DNA of 64,000 nucleotides from Pyronema omphalodes (GCA_024516155.1 JAJJXM010000003.1:1364001-1428000), one strand, 5' to 3'; positions 1 to 11,179 are shown, counted from the stretch's first letter. The notes: a model not told the origin generated them from the letters alone. Program-made: numbers and translations.

Positions 1-1304
1 GTGATAAGCCGTGATCGGAATCGTGCTTCCCGACCTCGAACAATGGCTTCTGCTGGGCGAGTGGCTCCTTCAGCGAGAAGGAAGGCCAGGGGAGTCGTGC
101 GCAGGCACCCCGTAACGGCGCGGGCCTGTTTGTTGAGCAGGAGCTGGAGACGAGAGAACCTGCCGGCATCTCGGGTGGGAAGGCGACGAGCAGCGTGGAT
201 TTCCGCGCCGTAAGTGGCCACGGATTGAACGACTGCTTGTTGGATGTTTGCAGTGCTGCCCAGGGGTAGACCCTGGGAGCGGCAGAGGCGAGCGAGGCGG
301 GCGTGTTGCTGACGGGCCCGGGTGAGCCACTTCTGGTGGTGGTGGTTCAGAGTGAGCTTGGGATCCAGGCAGAACCCTAGCCAGCGGACGGCGGAGTCGT
401 TCAACGGTACATTGTGGATGACGCCGTCGTAGTGGATATCGACGGTCAGCGAGTCGGGGTTTGGGTTACCGCGTCGACGGGAGAATAAGATTGCCTCTGT
501 TTTGTCGGTCTCGAATCGAACGGCGTTGCGACGGGCCCACAGCAGGCTTAGCTGGGCACACCGGGCGAGAGTGGAGGCGATTTCTGCTGCGTCGTTGCCC
601 TCTGCAATCCATGTGACGTCGTCCACGAAGGACAGTCCCACCATGCGTGGTAGCTCTGACTCGATCTTGTTAGCAAGATCGGCGATATATATCAGGAAAA
701 GGACGGGGGAAACAGGGGAGCCTTGTGGGAGCCCCGTGTTTGTGTCCATTGCCGGTCCAGAGTCTCCTCCAATCGAGATTTCCACTTTGCGGTCCTCTAA
801 GAAGCTCGCAACCCACCGGACGAGATCTCCGTCTATGTGATATCGCCGCATCTTGTCAACCAAGCAGTAAGCATTAACCGTCGGGAAGGCACCTTTGATG
901 TCCATCATCAGGGCTCCTGCGATTTTTCTCCTTTCCCATGCTCCTTCCACCGCTTCTATCAGCACCGCCGCCGCGTCTACTGCCGACCTTCCTCTTCTGC
1001 CTCCAAACTGTCCTACATGAAAAGCCACCTTTTTCTCCGCTTCCTCTGCGATCATCATCGCCGCTACCTTTTCAACCAATTTCCCCATGCAGCTCAAAAG
1101 GGAGATCACCCGGAAGCTTTTGGCTTTTGAGTAAGACGTCTTCCCAGGCTTGGGAATGCATACCCCTTTCGCTACCTTCCAGTCGTGAGGATGATACCCT
1201 AAACGGAGGCACTGGGTGACGACAGCGGTCACTCTATCAGGGTCCCACCGCATGAGAGCCTTTATGATTGGCACTCCCAGGCTATCACTTCCCGGGGTCT
1301 TCGA
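1..1304 (-). pseudogene. LINE ORF2, segment 4: reverse transcriptase domain
   Basis: Read on the minus strand from 1304 to 1 the frame is open throughout and continues out of the window. It continues ORF2 from 2660-3871 across solo LTR A. Recognisable reverse transcriptase features in order are: a palm segment with 'MMDIKGAFPTVN', the motif 'GLPQGSPVSPVLF', and the catalytic box 'FVDDV' (the usual LINE motif is YADD, so the two Asp are kept but the aromatic and Ala are replaced). A conserved downstream stretch 'VRWLGFCLDPKL' follows, then the start of the thumb/linker. It is called a pseudogene only because ORF2 is physically interrupted; no in-frame stop was seen in this part. The 1300-1304 bases are the target duplication TTCGA. 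Confidence 0.92.
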
Positions 1305-2659
1305 TGTGAACCTGGGTATTGAGGCTTTCAATACAGAGGTTTGTCCGATCAGTTTCGCTTCGTCGAAAAGTATTCAACTAATAGATTTTCTCGAGTAGCC
1401 AGGAAGTTAACTAATCGATCACAGGCCGAATAAACTTAAGGGTCTCTCTCGAGGTATTTGGTGTAGATAGGTATGGCCGTAACAAGAGATCAAGTTGCTG
1501 ATGCTGGAGGAGACGGTGGGAAGACTTAGGGTCTTTTATAGACTTTCGTCTACAAGTTCGCCCAGACTTCCCAAGGGAACCAACTTCCAAACTAAGCTTA
1601 GGAGATAAGACGTGAGTCAATTCTTTGACAAATCTACCGATGGCTCGCATCATGCTGCATGCGCAATTATATTAATTGCTCACTTGCATGATGACCCTCG
1701 TATCAGATTAATCCTTGACATTCCTCGCCGTGCTACCACACCTTCCAATCAGGTGTTGGGCTTAAGCGCCCAGTGAAGGGTGACTCCACTTGAGCGCATA
1801 ATGCAATGACTCCTCTGATAATGACATGTGAGTCATATATCTTATGAGTCGTCTTGATCATAGATCTCCCTAGAGAATCTCGATTGCGAGTGAAGGAATC
1901 TGACATCATAAGGCAGACTATGCCTTACCGGAGCGCACTGCCCCGTCGCATTCCTGTGTGATGTCATTTGCCCCACCTGCGCGCACTTGCGCGCAGCCAC
2001 ACCCTGGTGTGTACGCAAACGCCGTCTTATCTTGCAGTTGGTAGTCATTGGCCTAAGGTCGTGCCATATCAGTTCCATCCAACAGTTTCCCTGAGTGGTG
2101 TTCCTTGCTGCAGTACGTCGTCTCATGCTGACGCAATCTTGACCCTTGCCCTGAGCTCCACTCCTGTTGGCTGACTAGACTCTGCCTTGTTCCTTGGCCG
2201 ACTATCCGTCCAACTCAGACCTCGGATGATCCCATTCGCTTGCCTTGCATGCTCCTGAGAATTCCTTTCTCTTGCAAGCCCTCTGGTAGCCGTGCTTGGT
2301 GGAACACATCCTCAAGTATAAGGATGTGTCCCTTCGCCGTCGTCTTCTGTTCTCCATCAGCGTCGTCTGTAGTTTTCTCATGGGTAAGTCGACACCCATG
2401 AGGTAAGTTGATACTCGTTCCCATCCATCTGTGATCCTCCCAAACTGACAGTGAATAACAGGTAGCGACGCCTCGGGCCGGGATCCTCGTGAGGTCCTTT
2501 CGGAAAGTCACGAATCACGTGACGTGGCTAGCTGGAGCTCCTCAGGGGGTTCCGGCCCGGGATACTAACCTTATTATTCATTCTCCTGTCGAGTTTGCCA
2601 TGTTCTCTGAATGTTATACATGTTACCTATTCTATACTCACACAATATAGGGTGTGACA
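1305..2659. repeat. Solo LTR A (1355 bp), inserted in LINE ORF2
   Basis: The block starts TGTGAACC and ends GTGTGACA (TG...CA) and is flanked by a perfect 5-bp duplication TTCGA at 1300-1304 and 2660-2664. A second copy lies at 3872-5228. No gag or pol is attached, so each is a solo LTR left by recombination between the two ends of a full element. Read on the minus strand it begins TGTCACACCC, a usual fungal gypsy LTR start, so the parent was probably in that orientation (inference). Short frames inside are not coding. The insertion sits in the ORF2 linker between endonuclease and reverse transcriptase. Confidence 0.92.
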
Positions 2660-3871
2660 TTCGAATTGCTCTGCTGGTTAATTGCAGCAGCGACCACTTC
2701 CTGCGTGACCCACGAGTGAGCCTCCCCAGCAGGGCCTCTCGAGTGCCAACCTCCCTCATACTCGTTGGGCGGTGGGAATGAGACATCGGCAAGCATGCGT
2801 CTCTTGTCCTCCTCCGTTTCCGCACGATTGCCCCGTTCGTCCTCAATGGTCCCCACCATCACAGACGCCCGCGGTTGGGTCGTACGGAGCACCGTCCAGA
2901 CTGCATTGCCATCCGCAGATTCGAGAAAAGAGCCCCAACAGCTTCTCTTTTCTTTCCTCTGGAGACAGAGATATGCATTCCGGCGTTCCTTCTCTTCCTC
3001 CGGAGTTGCACGGCCTGCCTTCACTGCTCGTCGAGTACGACCGTATGATCGGCGCGCTGACTTGATTTCGGTGCCCCACCACCGTTTCGAGCGAGCAGTG
3101 ATGCGGATCTTGCGCGCATGTGCGTCCAAGAGTGCCGTCAAAGTCTCCCGTATCCAAACCACCTCTGTCTCCACCTCTTCCTCCGAGCAACGACTGGAGA
3201 GTAGCGGTCTGCGTTCGCTTTGATGGCGATAATCTAACGCCGCTTTCTTCGCTCTCTCCTCGTCCTCTAGCCATTCCTTCACCGCCCACCCTCTCGTGGG
3301 TGAGTCATAGTCTTCCGGCACCGTTACCGATGTAACTTCCCAGACCAGGGCTTCGTGGTCGGAAGTGGTTGCGTGTTCCGGGTCCAGGAGGGTGCGGGCA
3401 CTCACGTACGGAGAGAGTTCCATTGTGGCGAACACCAAGTCGATTACGCTATGGCGTTGTTGTCCCGTTTGTGAGTGAGTTTCCTCTCCATCTCCGACGT
3501 AGCGGAGGTCATGCGCGTCCATCAGGTCTTCGAGGAAGAGGTGGTAGATGGGTTGAGTGCAGCGGGGGTTCCACCTCGCGCTGTGCGCATTAAAATCTCC
3601 GGCGATGACAGTGTCACCAGTGATTATTCGTGACCATGCTATGTTCCGAGCTGGTCTGATGCCGTCGGATGCTCTAGGAGCGTCGTAGACGTTGACCACC
3701 CTTAGTTTTCGAATTCCCCGACAGAGAATGTCCAGGACTTGGACGTCTCCTTCCCCCTCCGCTGCCAGTTCCTCCCGGGGGCGGACAGTCCAGACAGAGT
3801 CCTTGCGAACCCCTACCAACACTCTCGTTCCCCAGACGAAGTCGAACGCTGGGTGACGCCACCCTTGGAAG
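2660..3871 (-). pseudogene. LINE ORF2, segment 3: endonuclease body and linker
   Basis: This is an open minus-strand stretch between the two solo LTRs. It encodes most of an APE-like endonuclease: 'VIAGDFNAHSARW' (the GDFN metal-binding motif), then 'SVIDLVFA', then 'TTSDHEALV' (the catalytic SDH motif). It continues into a charged linker and reaches solo LTR A just before the reverse transcriptase. The endonuclease nicks the target to prime reverse transcription (family knowledge). The N-terminal part lies across solo LTR B at 5229-5301. Base 3871 back to 3867 is the target duplication GGAAG. The first in-frame ATG within this piece is internal and is not the real start. Confidence 0.92.
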
Positions 3872-5228
3872 TGTGAACCTGGGTATTGAGGCTTTCAATA
3901 CAGAGGTCTGTTCGATCAGTTTCGCTTCGTTCGAAAGATATCAAACTAATAGGTTTTTCTCAGAAAGCCAGGAAGTTAACTAATCGATCACAGGCCGAAT
4001 AAACTTAAGGGTCTCTCTCGAGGTAACTGGTGTAGATAGGTGTTGTCGTAACAAGAGATCAGGTTGCTGATGCTGGAGGAGACGGTGGGAAGACTTAAGG
4101 TCTTTTATAGACTTTCGTCTACAAGTTCGCCCAGACTTCCCAAGGGAACCAACTTCCAAACTAAGCTTAGGAGATAAGACGTGAGTCAATTCTTTGACAA
4201 ATCTGCTGATGGCTCGCATCATGCTGCATGCGCAATTATATTAATTGCTCACTTGCATGATGACCTTCGTGTCAGATTAATCCTTGTCATTCCTTGCCGT
4301 GCTACCACACCTTCCAATCAGGTATTGGGGTTAAGCGCCTAGTGGAGGGTGACTCCACTTGAGCGTATAATGCAATGACTCCTCTGATAATGACATGTGA
4401 GTCATATATCTTATAAGTCGTCTTGATCATAGATCTCCCTAGAGAATTTCGATTGCGAGTGAAGGAATCTGACATCATAAGGCGTACCATGCCCTACCGG
4501 AGCGCACTGCCCCGTCACATTCCTGTGTGATGTCATTTGCCCCACCTGCGCGCACTTGCGCGCAGCCACACCCTGGTGTGTACGCAAACGCCGTCTTATC
4601 TTGCAGTTGGTAGTCATTGGCCTAAGGTCGCGTCATATCAGTTCCATTTAACAGTTTCCCTGAGTGGTGTTCCCTGCTGCAGAACGTCGTCTCATGCTAA
4701 CGCAATCTTGACCCTTGTCCTGAGCTCCACTCCTGTTGGCTGACTAGACTCTGCCTTATTACTTGGCCGACTATCCACCCAACTCAGAGCCCGGATGATC
4801 CTATTCGTCTGCCTTGCACTGTCTTGAGAATTCCCTTCTCTTGCAAGCCCTCTGGTAGCCGTGCTTGGTGGAACACAACCTCAAGTATAAGGAGGTGTCC
4901 CTTCGCCGTCGTCTTCTATCTCCATCAGCGTCGTCTGTAGTTTTCTCATGGGTAAGTCGACACCCATGAGGTAAGTTGATACTCGTTCCCATCCATCTCT
5001 GATCCTCCCCAACTGACAGTGAATAACAGGTAGCGACGCCTCGGGCCGGGATCCTCGTGAGGTCCTTTCGGAAAGTCACGAATCACGTGACGTGGCTAGC
5101 TGGAGCTCCTCAGGGGGTTCCGGCCCGGGAATACTAACCTTATTATTCATTCTCCTGTCGAGTTTGCCATGTTCTCTAAATGTTATACATGTTACCTATT
5201 CTATACTCACACAATATAGGGTGTGACA
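3872..5228. repeat. Solo LTR B (1357 bp), inserted in LINE endonuclease
   Basis: Second copy of the 1.36-kb LTR, starting TGTGAACC and ending GTGTGACA, with a perfect 5-bp duplication GGAAG at 3867-3871 and 5229-5233. It is alignable end to end with copy A, with scattered differences that look mainly like C/T and A/G transitions plus small indels. It splits the LINE endonuclease just after the 'QEP' motif. No internal retroelement genes are attached. Confidence 0.92.
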
Positions 5229-5301
5229 GGAAGATCGGGGGTTCCTGGATTAGAACCACGTCGCTCCCCAGCGTCACTCCGCTCTCCATTATGGCAGTTA
5301 A
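5229..5301 (-). pseudogene. LINE ORF2, segment 2: start of endonuclease
   Basis: A 73-bp sliver of ORF2 is trapped between the chromovirus and solo LTR B. On the minus strand it reads through 'DVVLIQEPPIF', the canonical N-terminal endonuclease motif with the catalytic Glu. It joins in frame to 'QGWRHPAF' from 3866 when LTR B and one GGAAG copy are removed. On the other side it joins the piece at 11709-11764 when the chromovirus is removed. The two ends carry target duplications (GGAAG at 5229-5233, GTTAA at 5297-5301). Confidence 0.9.
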
Positions 5302-5830
5302 TGTCAGGGACACGAGAACGGACGTTCAAGGGACACACTGAACACTACCGGAAAGGGGGACTAGGCAGGTTCCAGAACGGGGAACGGCAGGACAAGGACC
5401 GAAGTGCTCGTCAGACGGACGGCACACTAAACAGGGACAGGGACAAGGACAAGAGTGACGTAGGACTTAAGAGAGGAAATCTTATATTAGGAGTCAAGAG
5501 AAGACACAAGACGTTCGATGGAGAATCTCGACAACGGGGAGGCAAGCCTCCTTATGTACAAAGGGGCGGCCAGCACTCTTGCTGGGCCGTCATACAATCA
5601 TCGCTACATGAGCTTCCGTTCTCCATCGATTCAACTGCGACGCCACAGCTCTCCAGCTCGTGGTACGTCATCCATCATCAATCATCCTCTCAGTCAACAT
5701 GGCACGGCACACCCAACAACACAACAACACAACGGCAACATAACACGGCAAGACAACGGCACGATGTCCATCAACAACCACGACAACATCATGACGCAAC
5801 ACAACGGCTCGTCAGCCGTGTGCCGTGACA
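5302..5830 (-). repeat. 3' LTR of the chromovirus (529 bp)
   Basis: Direct repeat of 11180-11708. On the plus strand it runs from TGTCAGGG to CCGTGACA. It looks identical to the other LTR when read base by base. The long plus-strand frame inside it is present in both copies and is an LTR artefact. Confidence 0.95.
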
Positions 5831-5841
5831 GTACCCCCCCG
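5831..5841 (-). other. Polypurine tract next to the 3' LTR
   Basis: On the minus strand a run of seven G followed by TAC abuts the 3' LTR directly after the pol stop (TAA at 5844-5842). This is the expected place and composition of the plus-strand priming site of an LTR retrotransposon. Confidence 0.7.
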
Positions 5842-8693
5842 TTAGGCTCGAGTTCCTACGAGAGGAGAAGGTTTGTCTGGGTATAACTGGTGAAATCTCT
5901 CAGCGGCCTCAGTTTCGGATAGGTTCGTTTCCGGTTCCCAGGTTGGAGAGTCATGGCCGGTCCACTTGACGAGGTACTGTAGGTTTCCTCTTGACCAACG
6001 GCTATCCAGAATTTCATCCACGAACCATTCTTCTTCGCCGTCTACTACTACCGGTAGGGGCGGTGGAATAATCTGGCCAGGGAGGGGGTCCGAAGGGGCT
6101 GGGTTTAGTAGGGACACGGGGAAGGTCCTGTGGTGTTTCATGGTCTCCGGTATATCCAATTCATAGGCGTGGGATCCAATAGGCCGTAACACGGTGAAGG
6201 GGCCTAGGTGTTTATTTTCTAGTTTCTTTGAGGGGCGGCGGGTTCTTAGGTTGCGGGCGTCCAGCCATACCAGGTCTCCTGGTTTGAAGACCGGCGCGGG
6301 GAGTCGGGAATTGTCGGCAGCTTCTATGTGGCGGGCTTGGGCGTATTTCATTTCCGAACGTAAGACGTCATGGATGTGTGACATCCTTTCCGCTACCTCG
6401 TTCGCTTTCACTTCCTCAGGGTTGTCGGTCCTGATTTCCAGTTCGAAAGAGCACTTGGGGTGTCGACCATATATAGCGTAGAACGGAGACAGCGACGTTG
6501 TATCCGATACTTGGTTATTTGCAGCAAATTCTGCCAGTGGTAAAAATTTCTTCCAATCGTCTTGTAAATAACAGACGTACGCGCGGAGATATTGCTCCGT
6601 AACCGCGTTAATTCTCTCTGTTTGGCCGTCGGTTTGGGGATGAAAGGCCGTACTCGTGGCAATTTCGATACCCATGCAATTCGCCAAGTGTTTCCAGATA
6701 TGGGCCACAAATTGCGGACCGCGGTCGGACACTACTGTGTCTGGCAGGCCGTGTAGTTTGAATACATTCTCCAGGAAGAGTTGCGCGAAGCCTTCAGCGT
6801 CTATTGTGGAATGACAGGGCACTAAGTGCCGCTGTTTCGTTAGTCGGCAAACGATCGCACATATTGCGTCGAAGCCTTCTGATGTCGGCAGTCCAGTAAC
6901 AAAATCCACCGATATATTCTGCCAAGGGTGGTGCGGAACCGGTAGGGGCTTCAGGGTTCCATAGGGTGCGTGGCGGGTAGCCTTTGTTCTTTTACAGGTG
7001 TGGCAATTCCGGACGAATTGGTCCACATCTTTTCTCATCGAGGGCCAGTAATAATTCCTGGCGAGGAGTTCGAAAGTCTTCGCACGGCCCGGGTGTCCCA
7101 TGGTGGGGGGGTCGTGGTGATCTTGCAGTAGTTTCAATCGTAGCTTATCCAGCGCGGGGACATAGAGGCAATCTCGGTAGTACAATCTGTTTTCTAACAC
7201 GGAACAATCGGCGAGCGATATGTCCTTACAGATTTGTGTGCCATCTTCCAGCATTCCCAACACTTGGTTGGGGAATGGATCTGTCTTGTAGCCCTCTGTG
7301 AACAGGAGGTCTACTTCGGAAGGTGCGAGTTTCATTGGCGGGGTCATGCATAACTGAAAGTTCTGTGGCTTCAGAACAGCTTGCTGGTTCGCCAGTATGC
7401 GTTCGTCTCCTTCTTCCGGGAGGTCGGCGGCTCTTCTTGTCAGGGCGTCCGGTTTTCCTCCCAACGTACCTGGTCGATAGGTGATCACGAAGTTAAACCG
7501 AGACAGGAACTCGGACCAACGTGCTTGTCGTCTATTCAGCAGCTTTGTCGTCATAAAGTATTCAAGATTTTTGTGATCCGTCAATACTTTTATAGGGAAG
7601 GCGGAGCCCTCTAAGTGGGGACGCCATTCCTCAAAACAACGAACTATTGCCAGTAGTTCCTTGTCGTAGATTTCGTAGTTACATTCTGCCGGGGAATGCT
7701 TCTTGGAATAAAATGCGACGGGGTGTAACACGTTGTCGTCGTCGTATTGTGATAAAACTCCAGCGGACACATAGTCGGATGCGTCTGTTTCTACTACAAT
7801 CGGTTTCTCGTAGTCGAAGTGCTTGAGGATGGGTGCTGATGTAAATGCGTCCTTCAGTCGGTCGAAGGCGCTCTGCTGATCATTACCCCAGACAAAGGGG
7901 ATTGCTTTACCATCTTTCTTTTTGGTCAGAGCTGTAAGCGGGGAGACCACTTTTGAGTAGTCTTTGATAAATCTTCGGTAGAAATTCGCGAAGCCCAGGA
8001 ACTCTTGGACCTGTTTCAAATTGGTTGGTTCCTTCCAATCTCTCACTGTGGCTACTTTGGAATCCATCATGCGCGCGCCGTCGCGGCCGATGTTGTAGCC
8101 CAGGTACTGTACTTCTGCCTTAGCAAACTTACACTTCTCTGGCTTCAAGTGCAGTTTTTCTTGTTTGAGTCGTTCCAAGATCTTCCGGACGTGTGCGGTG
8201 TGATCGGGCTTTGTTTCGGAGAATACGAGGATATCGTCCAAGTATGCCGTACAAAACTGGTCTAGGTATGGTCTCAGGACATCATTTATAAATGCCTGGA
8301 AATCGGCAGGCGCGTTGGTGAGCCCAAAAGGCATCACTTTTGATTCAAACAGGCCGTACCGTGTGCGGAAGGCCGTCTTCCATTCTTCGCCTTCTGCCAT
8401 TCTGATAAGATTATAAGCGCTGCGGACATCAAGGGTCGTAAAGTATTGAGCTTTGGAAAGATTCATCATCGTTTCCTGTATCAATGGCAGCGGGTACCGG
8501 TTCTTCTCGGTACCTTCATTCAGTCTTCGGTAGTCGACACACAGGCGTAGGGATCCGTCTGATTTTTTCACGAACAATATCGGCGAGGCGGCTGGTGATT
8601 GGGAGCGTTGTATAAATCCTTTCTCCAAATTCTCATCGAGCCATGTTTTCAGCGTCTGCAACTCGTTGCGTGACAGCGAGTATAACGGGCAAA
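5842..8693 (-). pseudogene. Chromovirus pol, main part: reverse transcriptase, RNase H, integrase, chromodomain
   Basis: About 940 codons on the minus strand up to the TAA at 5842. Numbered from 8661, the reverse transcriptase has 'YLDD' at about residues 140-143 and 'MPFGLTNAP' just before it. RNase H starts with 'VVETDASDY' (Asp about 293). The integrase has an HHCC zinc-binding region ('HPGRAKTFELLARNYYWP', 'CHTCK') and D,D-E residues in 'VDFVTGLP', 'VVSDRGPQF' and 'TDGQTERIN'. The last 60 residues are a chromodomain ('EEWFVDEILDSRW', 'YLVKWTGHDSPTWEPE'). The frame opens without its own ATG, because the protease part (8649-9578) reaches it only through a one-base frame change near 8684-8693. 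All catalytic residues appear intact, so apart from that change the copy looks young. Confidence 0.92.
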
Positions 8694-9578
8694 GGGCGGA
8701 ACGAATCCCTCTTTCAGTGGGATCTTGTGGTCGTAGGGTCGGTGCGGGGGAAGTTCCTTCGCGTTGACCTCCTTGAATAAATCGAGGTAGTCATGATACT
8801 CCTCGGGGATCATGTCTTTCAGTTCGTCGTCCGTGAGGGGGGGCTTGTCTTGTAGGGCGACGGTGATCTCGTCCAACGATAGCGAGAACACTGTCAGGCT
8901 TTCGTCTTCTACCATTTCCTTGAAATCGGTGATGGTTAGACTTGAGATTTCTATTGGGGGTTCGTCCGGGGGGTCGGGGACCGAGTCTTCCAACTCCGGC
9001 AAGGGGTTTGTGTCGGGCTCGTGGACAGCGGGAGGGGGCCTCGAGTCCAGGACCTCGACACCGGTTGTGCTCACAGGCAACGGGGTGCAGTTCCTTAGGC
9101 AGTATTCGGAGTCGAAGCTTACAGTGTTGGAACTGAAGCTTATTGTTACATCGTGTTTTTTCAACCAGGGGATACCCAACACCACCGGGTAGTGACCCAG
9201 CTTGGTGACAAACATAGGAAGGGTTTCCGAGTGACCGTTGATGGTACACTCTACTTGGGCGAGGTGTGTTATCTTTCCTGAGGATATGGGGCGGCCGTCG
9301 ATAACTTCGACCGTTCGGGCGGTGGATAGGGGGGTTAGGGGGAGTTTGTGATGGCGGGCGAAATTGCGGTCAACAAAGGCGATACCAGTGGCGCCGCAGT
9401 CAACGAGCGCTACTGTTTTCACGGAGCGGTTATTGGAAAACAAGGAACAGGAGAGGACAAGGTGTTTGCATTCTAACTTTCCAGAAAAACTTGCGCCCGA
9501 TAATAGCAATGTATCAGCAATAATAGTATTCCCACCAGCGGCAGAGCCATCTTCTTGCAGCTGGTTTATTCTTTTCCC
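8649..9578 (-). pseudogene. Chromovirus pol, N-terminal part: aspartic protease and region before the reverse transcriptase
   Basis: This frame enters from gag by a probable -1 shift at 9572-9578. It encodes a retropepsin-like domain with the active-site motif 'ALVDCGATG' (Asp-Cys-Gly-Ala; most retropepsins have DSGA or DTGA) and 'HYPVVLGIPWL'. An acidic, Pro-rich linker follows, then 'HRPYDHKIPLKEGF', the sequence that normally precedes the reverse transcriptase. Just after 'GFVPPF' the frame leaves the conserved sequence and stops at 8649, while the expected continuation is found one base away. This looks like a single-base deletion, an inference from the family pattern; a sequencing error is possible. 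Confidence 0.85.
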
Positions 9579-10912
9579 GACACTTCTTCTTCAGCATCCA
9601 CTAATTCCACGCTCGCCACTTTAACATTCGTCTTGGCGGGGCACGACGCAGCCATGTGGCCGAGGCCACCGCAGTCGAGGCAACGTCCTTCTGAAAGGCG
9701 GGTCGCGCGCTCCTGTGCCGACAGTTTCTGACGGGGTCCCTGGGCCGGGGTTTGCTTGCTGGAGGAGGCGGTGGTGGCTTGGGTGGCGGGGGTGGGGCGA
9801 CTGGTGGTGGGGGTGGCGGTGGTAGTGGTCTTGACTTGGCCGCGGTTGGTACGCAGCTTGCGGAGGTTTTCGAGTGCCCTTAATTGGGAGTCCAATTTTT
9901 GACACTGTTCGACGAATTCGTGCATCGTGGTGGTGGGCGGGGCACCAACCAACTTCTCGTGTAGCTCAAGGGACAGGCCGTTACGCAGGGCATCCATGGT
10001 GGCGGCTTCGTCCCAGCCTAACTCTGCGACTAGGCGGGAGAACTCTGCGTAGTAGTCCGAAAATTCGCGGTTGTTCTGTCGGAGATTCTGTAGCTTGAAA
10101 CGAGCCGTTGCGCGCTCGTCCGGGTCTCCGAAGGTACGTTGTAAAATTTTGATGACGTCCTCGACGTCGTTGAGAGCCCAGCGGTTGCCGTTTTCCTTGA
10201 TGTACGGAAGAATCTGGTCCAGGGCGCGTCCGCGGAGGCGGCCCATGGCGTAAGAAATCCGTTTATGGGGGGTCGGGAAACGTAGTTCATCGCTCACTAG
10301 CTTGATACGAAGCAAGGAGACAAAGCGGCGGAGGTCCTCCCTGTTGGACCCGTCGAAGGTTGGCGGATCCGAGATTTTGTCTCCAGTTACGCGGATGCCG
10401 GGGGAGGCGAGTAGCGCGTTGATTAGCTCACGCTGGCGGGTGAGTTCTTTCTCGTAGTAGTGGATTTCGTTTGTATCGGCTTGCTCCTCCGGGGTTAGGA
10501 GGATCTCGGGGTCACGGGGGGGGGGTCTAGGGATTGGTGCGATTATCGCGGGGGCGGGGGCTGCGGCTGCGGCTGTGGTAGGGGGTGCGGCGGCTCGCGG
10601 TGCTGGTTCTGGGCCGTTCGGGTAGACCTGGACGGAGCCAGTCTGGATCACAACAGGGGGAATGGGAGCAGGGGTAGGAGCTTCCGGGGCGCGGGAGGCG
10701 ACAGGGCTGGATACCCGAGTACTGTTACGAGAACCGGGGGTTTCTGCGAGGTCGTTTAGGAGGTAACCCGTGGGGTGGTCCTGAGCGTCTAAAATGGATT
10801 GTGCGAGTTGTTTTGTAAAGGTGAGCGGTTCGTGGCCGTCGGGGAACTGGGTCATGGCGGCGGCGTTCACAATTTGTTGCCAGTGGCCTTCGTCAATAAG
10901 TTTAATATGCAT
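9566..10912 (-). CDS. Chromovirus Gag
   Basis: From the first in-frame ATG at 10912 the product is 448 residues. The frame is open upstream of this but without an earlier ATG. The N-terminal third is Pro/Ala/Thr-rich. The middle is a retrotransposon Gag capsid-like domain ('DPPTFDGSNREDLRRFVSLL', 'YYAEFSRLVAELGWDE'). The C-terminus has a single CCHC zinc knuckle, 'CLDCGGLGHMAASC' (C-x2-C-x4-H-x4-C), near 9643-9685, which binds the element's RNA (family knowledge). It ends at a TAA (9568-9566) just after a slippery heptamer that leads into pol. Gag forms virus-like particles. The true start is uncertain: another frame at 11216-10902 also runs through this region and a lost base near the 5' end is possible. 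Confidence 0.85.
   Translation of the reverse strand: MHIKLIDEGHWQQIVNAAAMTQFPDGHEPLTFTKQLAQSILDAQDHPTGYLLNDLAETPGSRNSTRVSSPVASRAPEAPTPAPIPPVVIQTGSVQVYPNGPEPAPRAAAPPTTAAAAAPAPAIIAPIPRPPPRDPEILLTPEEQADTNEIHYYEKELTRQRELINALLASPGIRVTGDKISDPPTFDGSNREDLRRFVSLLRIKLVSDELRFPTPHKRISYAMGRLRGRALDQILPYIKENGNRWALNDVEDVIKILQRTFGDPDERATARFKLQNLRQNNREFSDYYAEFSRLVAELGWDEAATMDALRNGLSLELHEKLVGAPPTTTMHEFVEQCQKLDSQLRALENLRKLRTNRGQVKTTTTATPTTSRPTPATQATTASSSKQTPAQGPRQKLSAQERATRLSEGRCLDCGGLGHMAASCPAKTNVKVASVELVDAEEEVSGKE
9572..9578 (-). promoter_or_regulatory. Probable -1 ribosomal frameshift site at the gag/pol junction
   Basis: On the minus strand the last gag codons read TCG GGA AAA GAA TAA. The heptamer G GGA AAA fits X XXY YYZ exactly in the zero frame. 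Slipping back by one gives GGG AAA AGA ATA AAC and enters the protease frame, which is open from there. Position two codons before the gag stop and the correct target frame both support it. A downstream pseudoknot or stem was not demonstrated. Confidence 0.7.
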
Positions 10913-11179
10913 CCTGGCGGGCTCTGAGGATTGGCTTGAGTCTGATGGTGCGGCGGATGTGCTCCTGATAGGTGTAGTCCTGGAGTTGCCAGCGGACCAC
11001 AAGGTAGCAGTTATTTTCTGCTCGTCGGACGGTCCTTCGCACGGCGCCAGCGAATCTGTCGGGGATCCCAAAGGTTTCGTATAAGGTGTGTGTTTCAAGA
11101 GCTTGCTTTAGTGCGTGGGTCCAGGCAGAACCGGTGCGGTTCATGCGTGTCGGTTGAATAGTTAATCGATCGAACGTAA

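Noticed and set aside
1842..2511. Frames inside solo LTR A and their counterparts in LTR B (4302-5079)
   Set aside because: Both sets are in LTR sequence, differ in length between copies through indels, and show no protein-like features.
5223..5886. Plus-strand frames of 201 and 122 codons, repeated at 11179-11713
   Set aside because: They lie in the two LTRs of the chromovirus and are identical because the LTRs are; low-complexity sequence with no domain.
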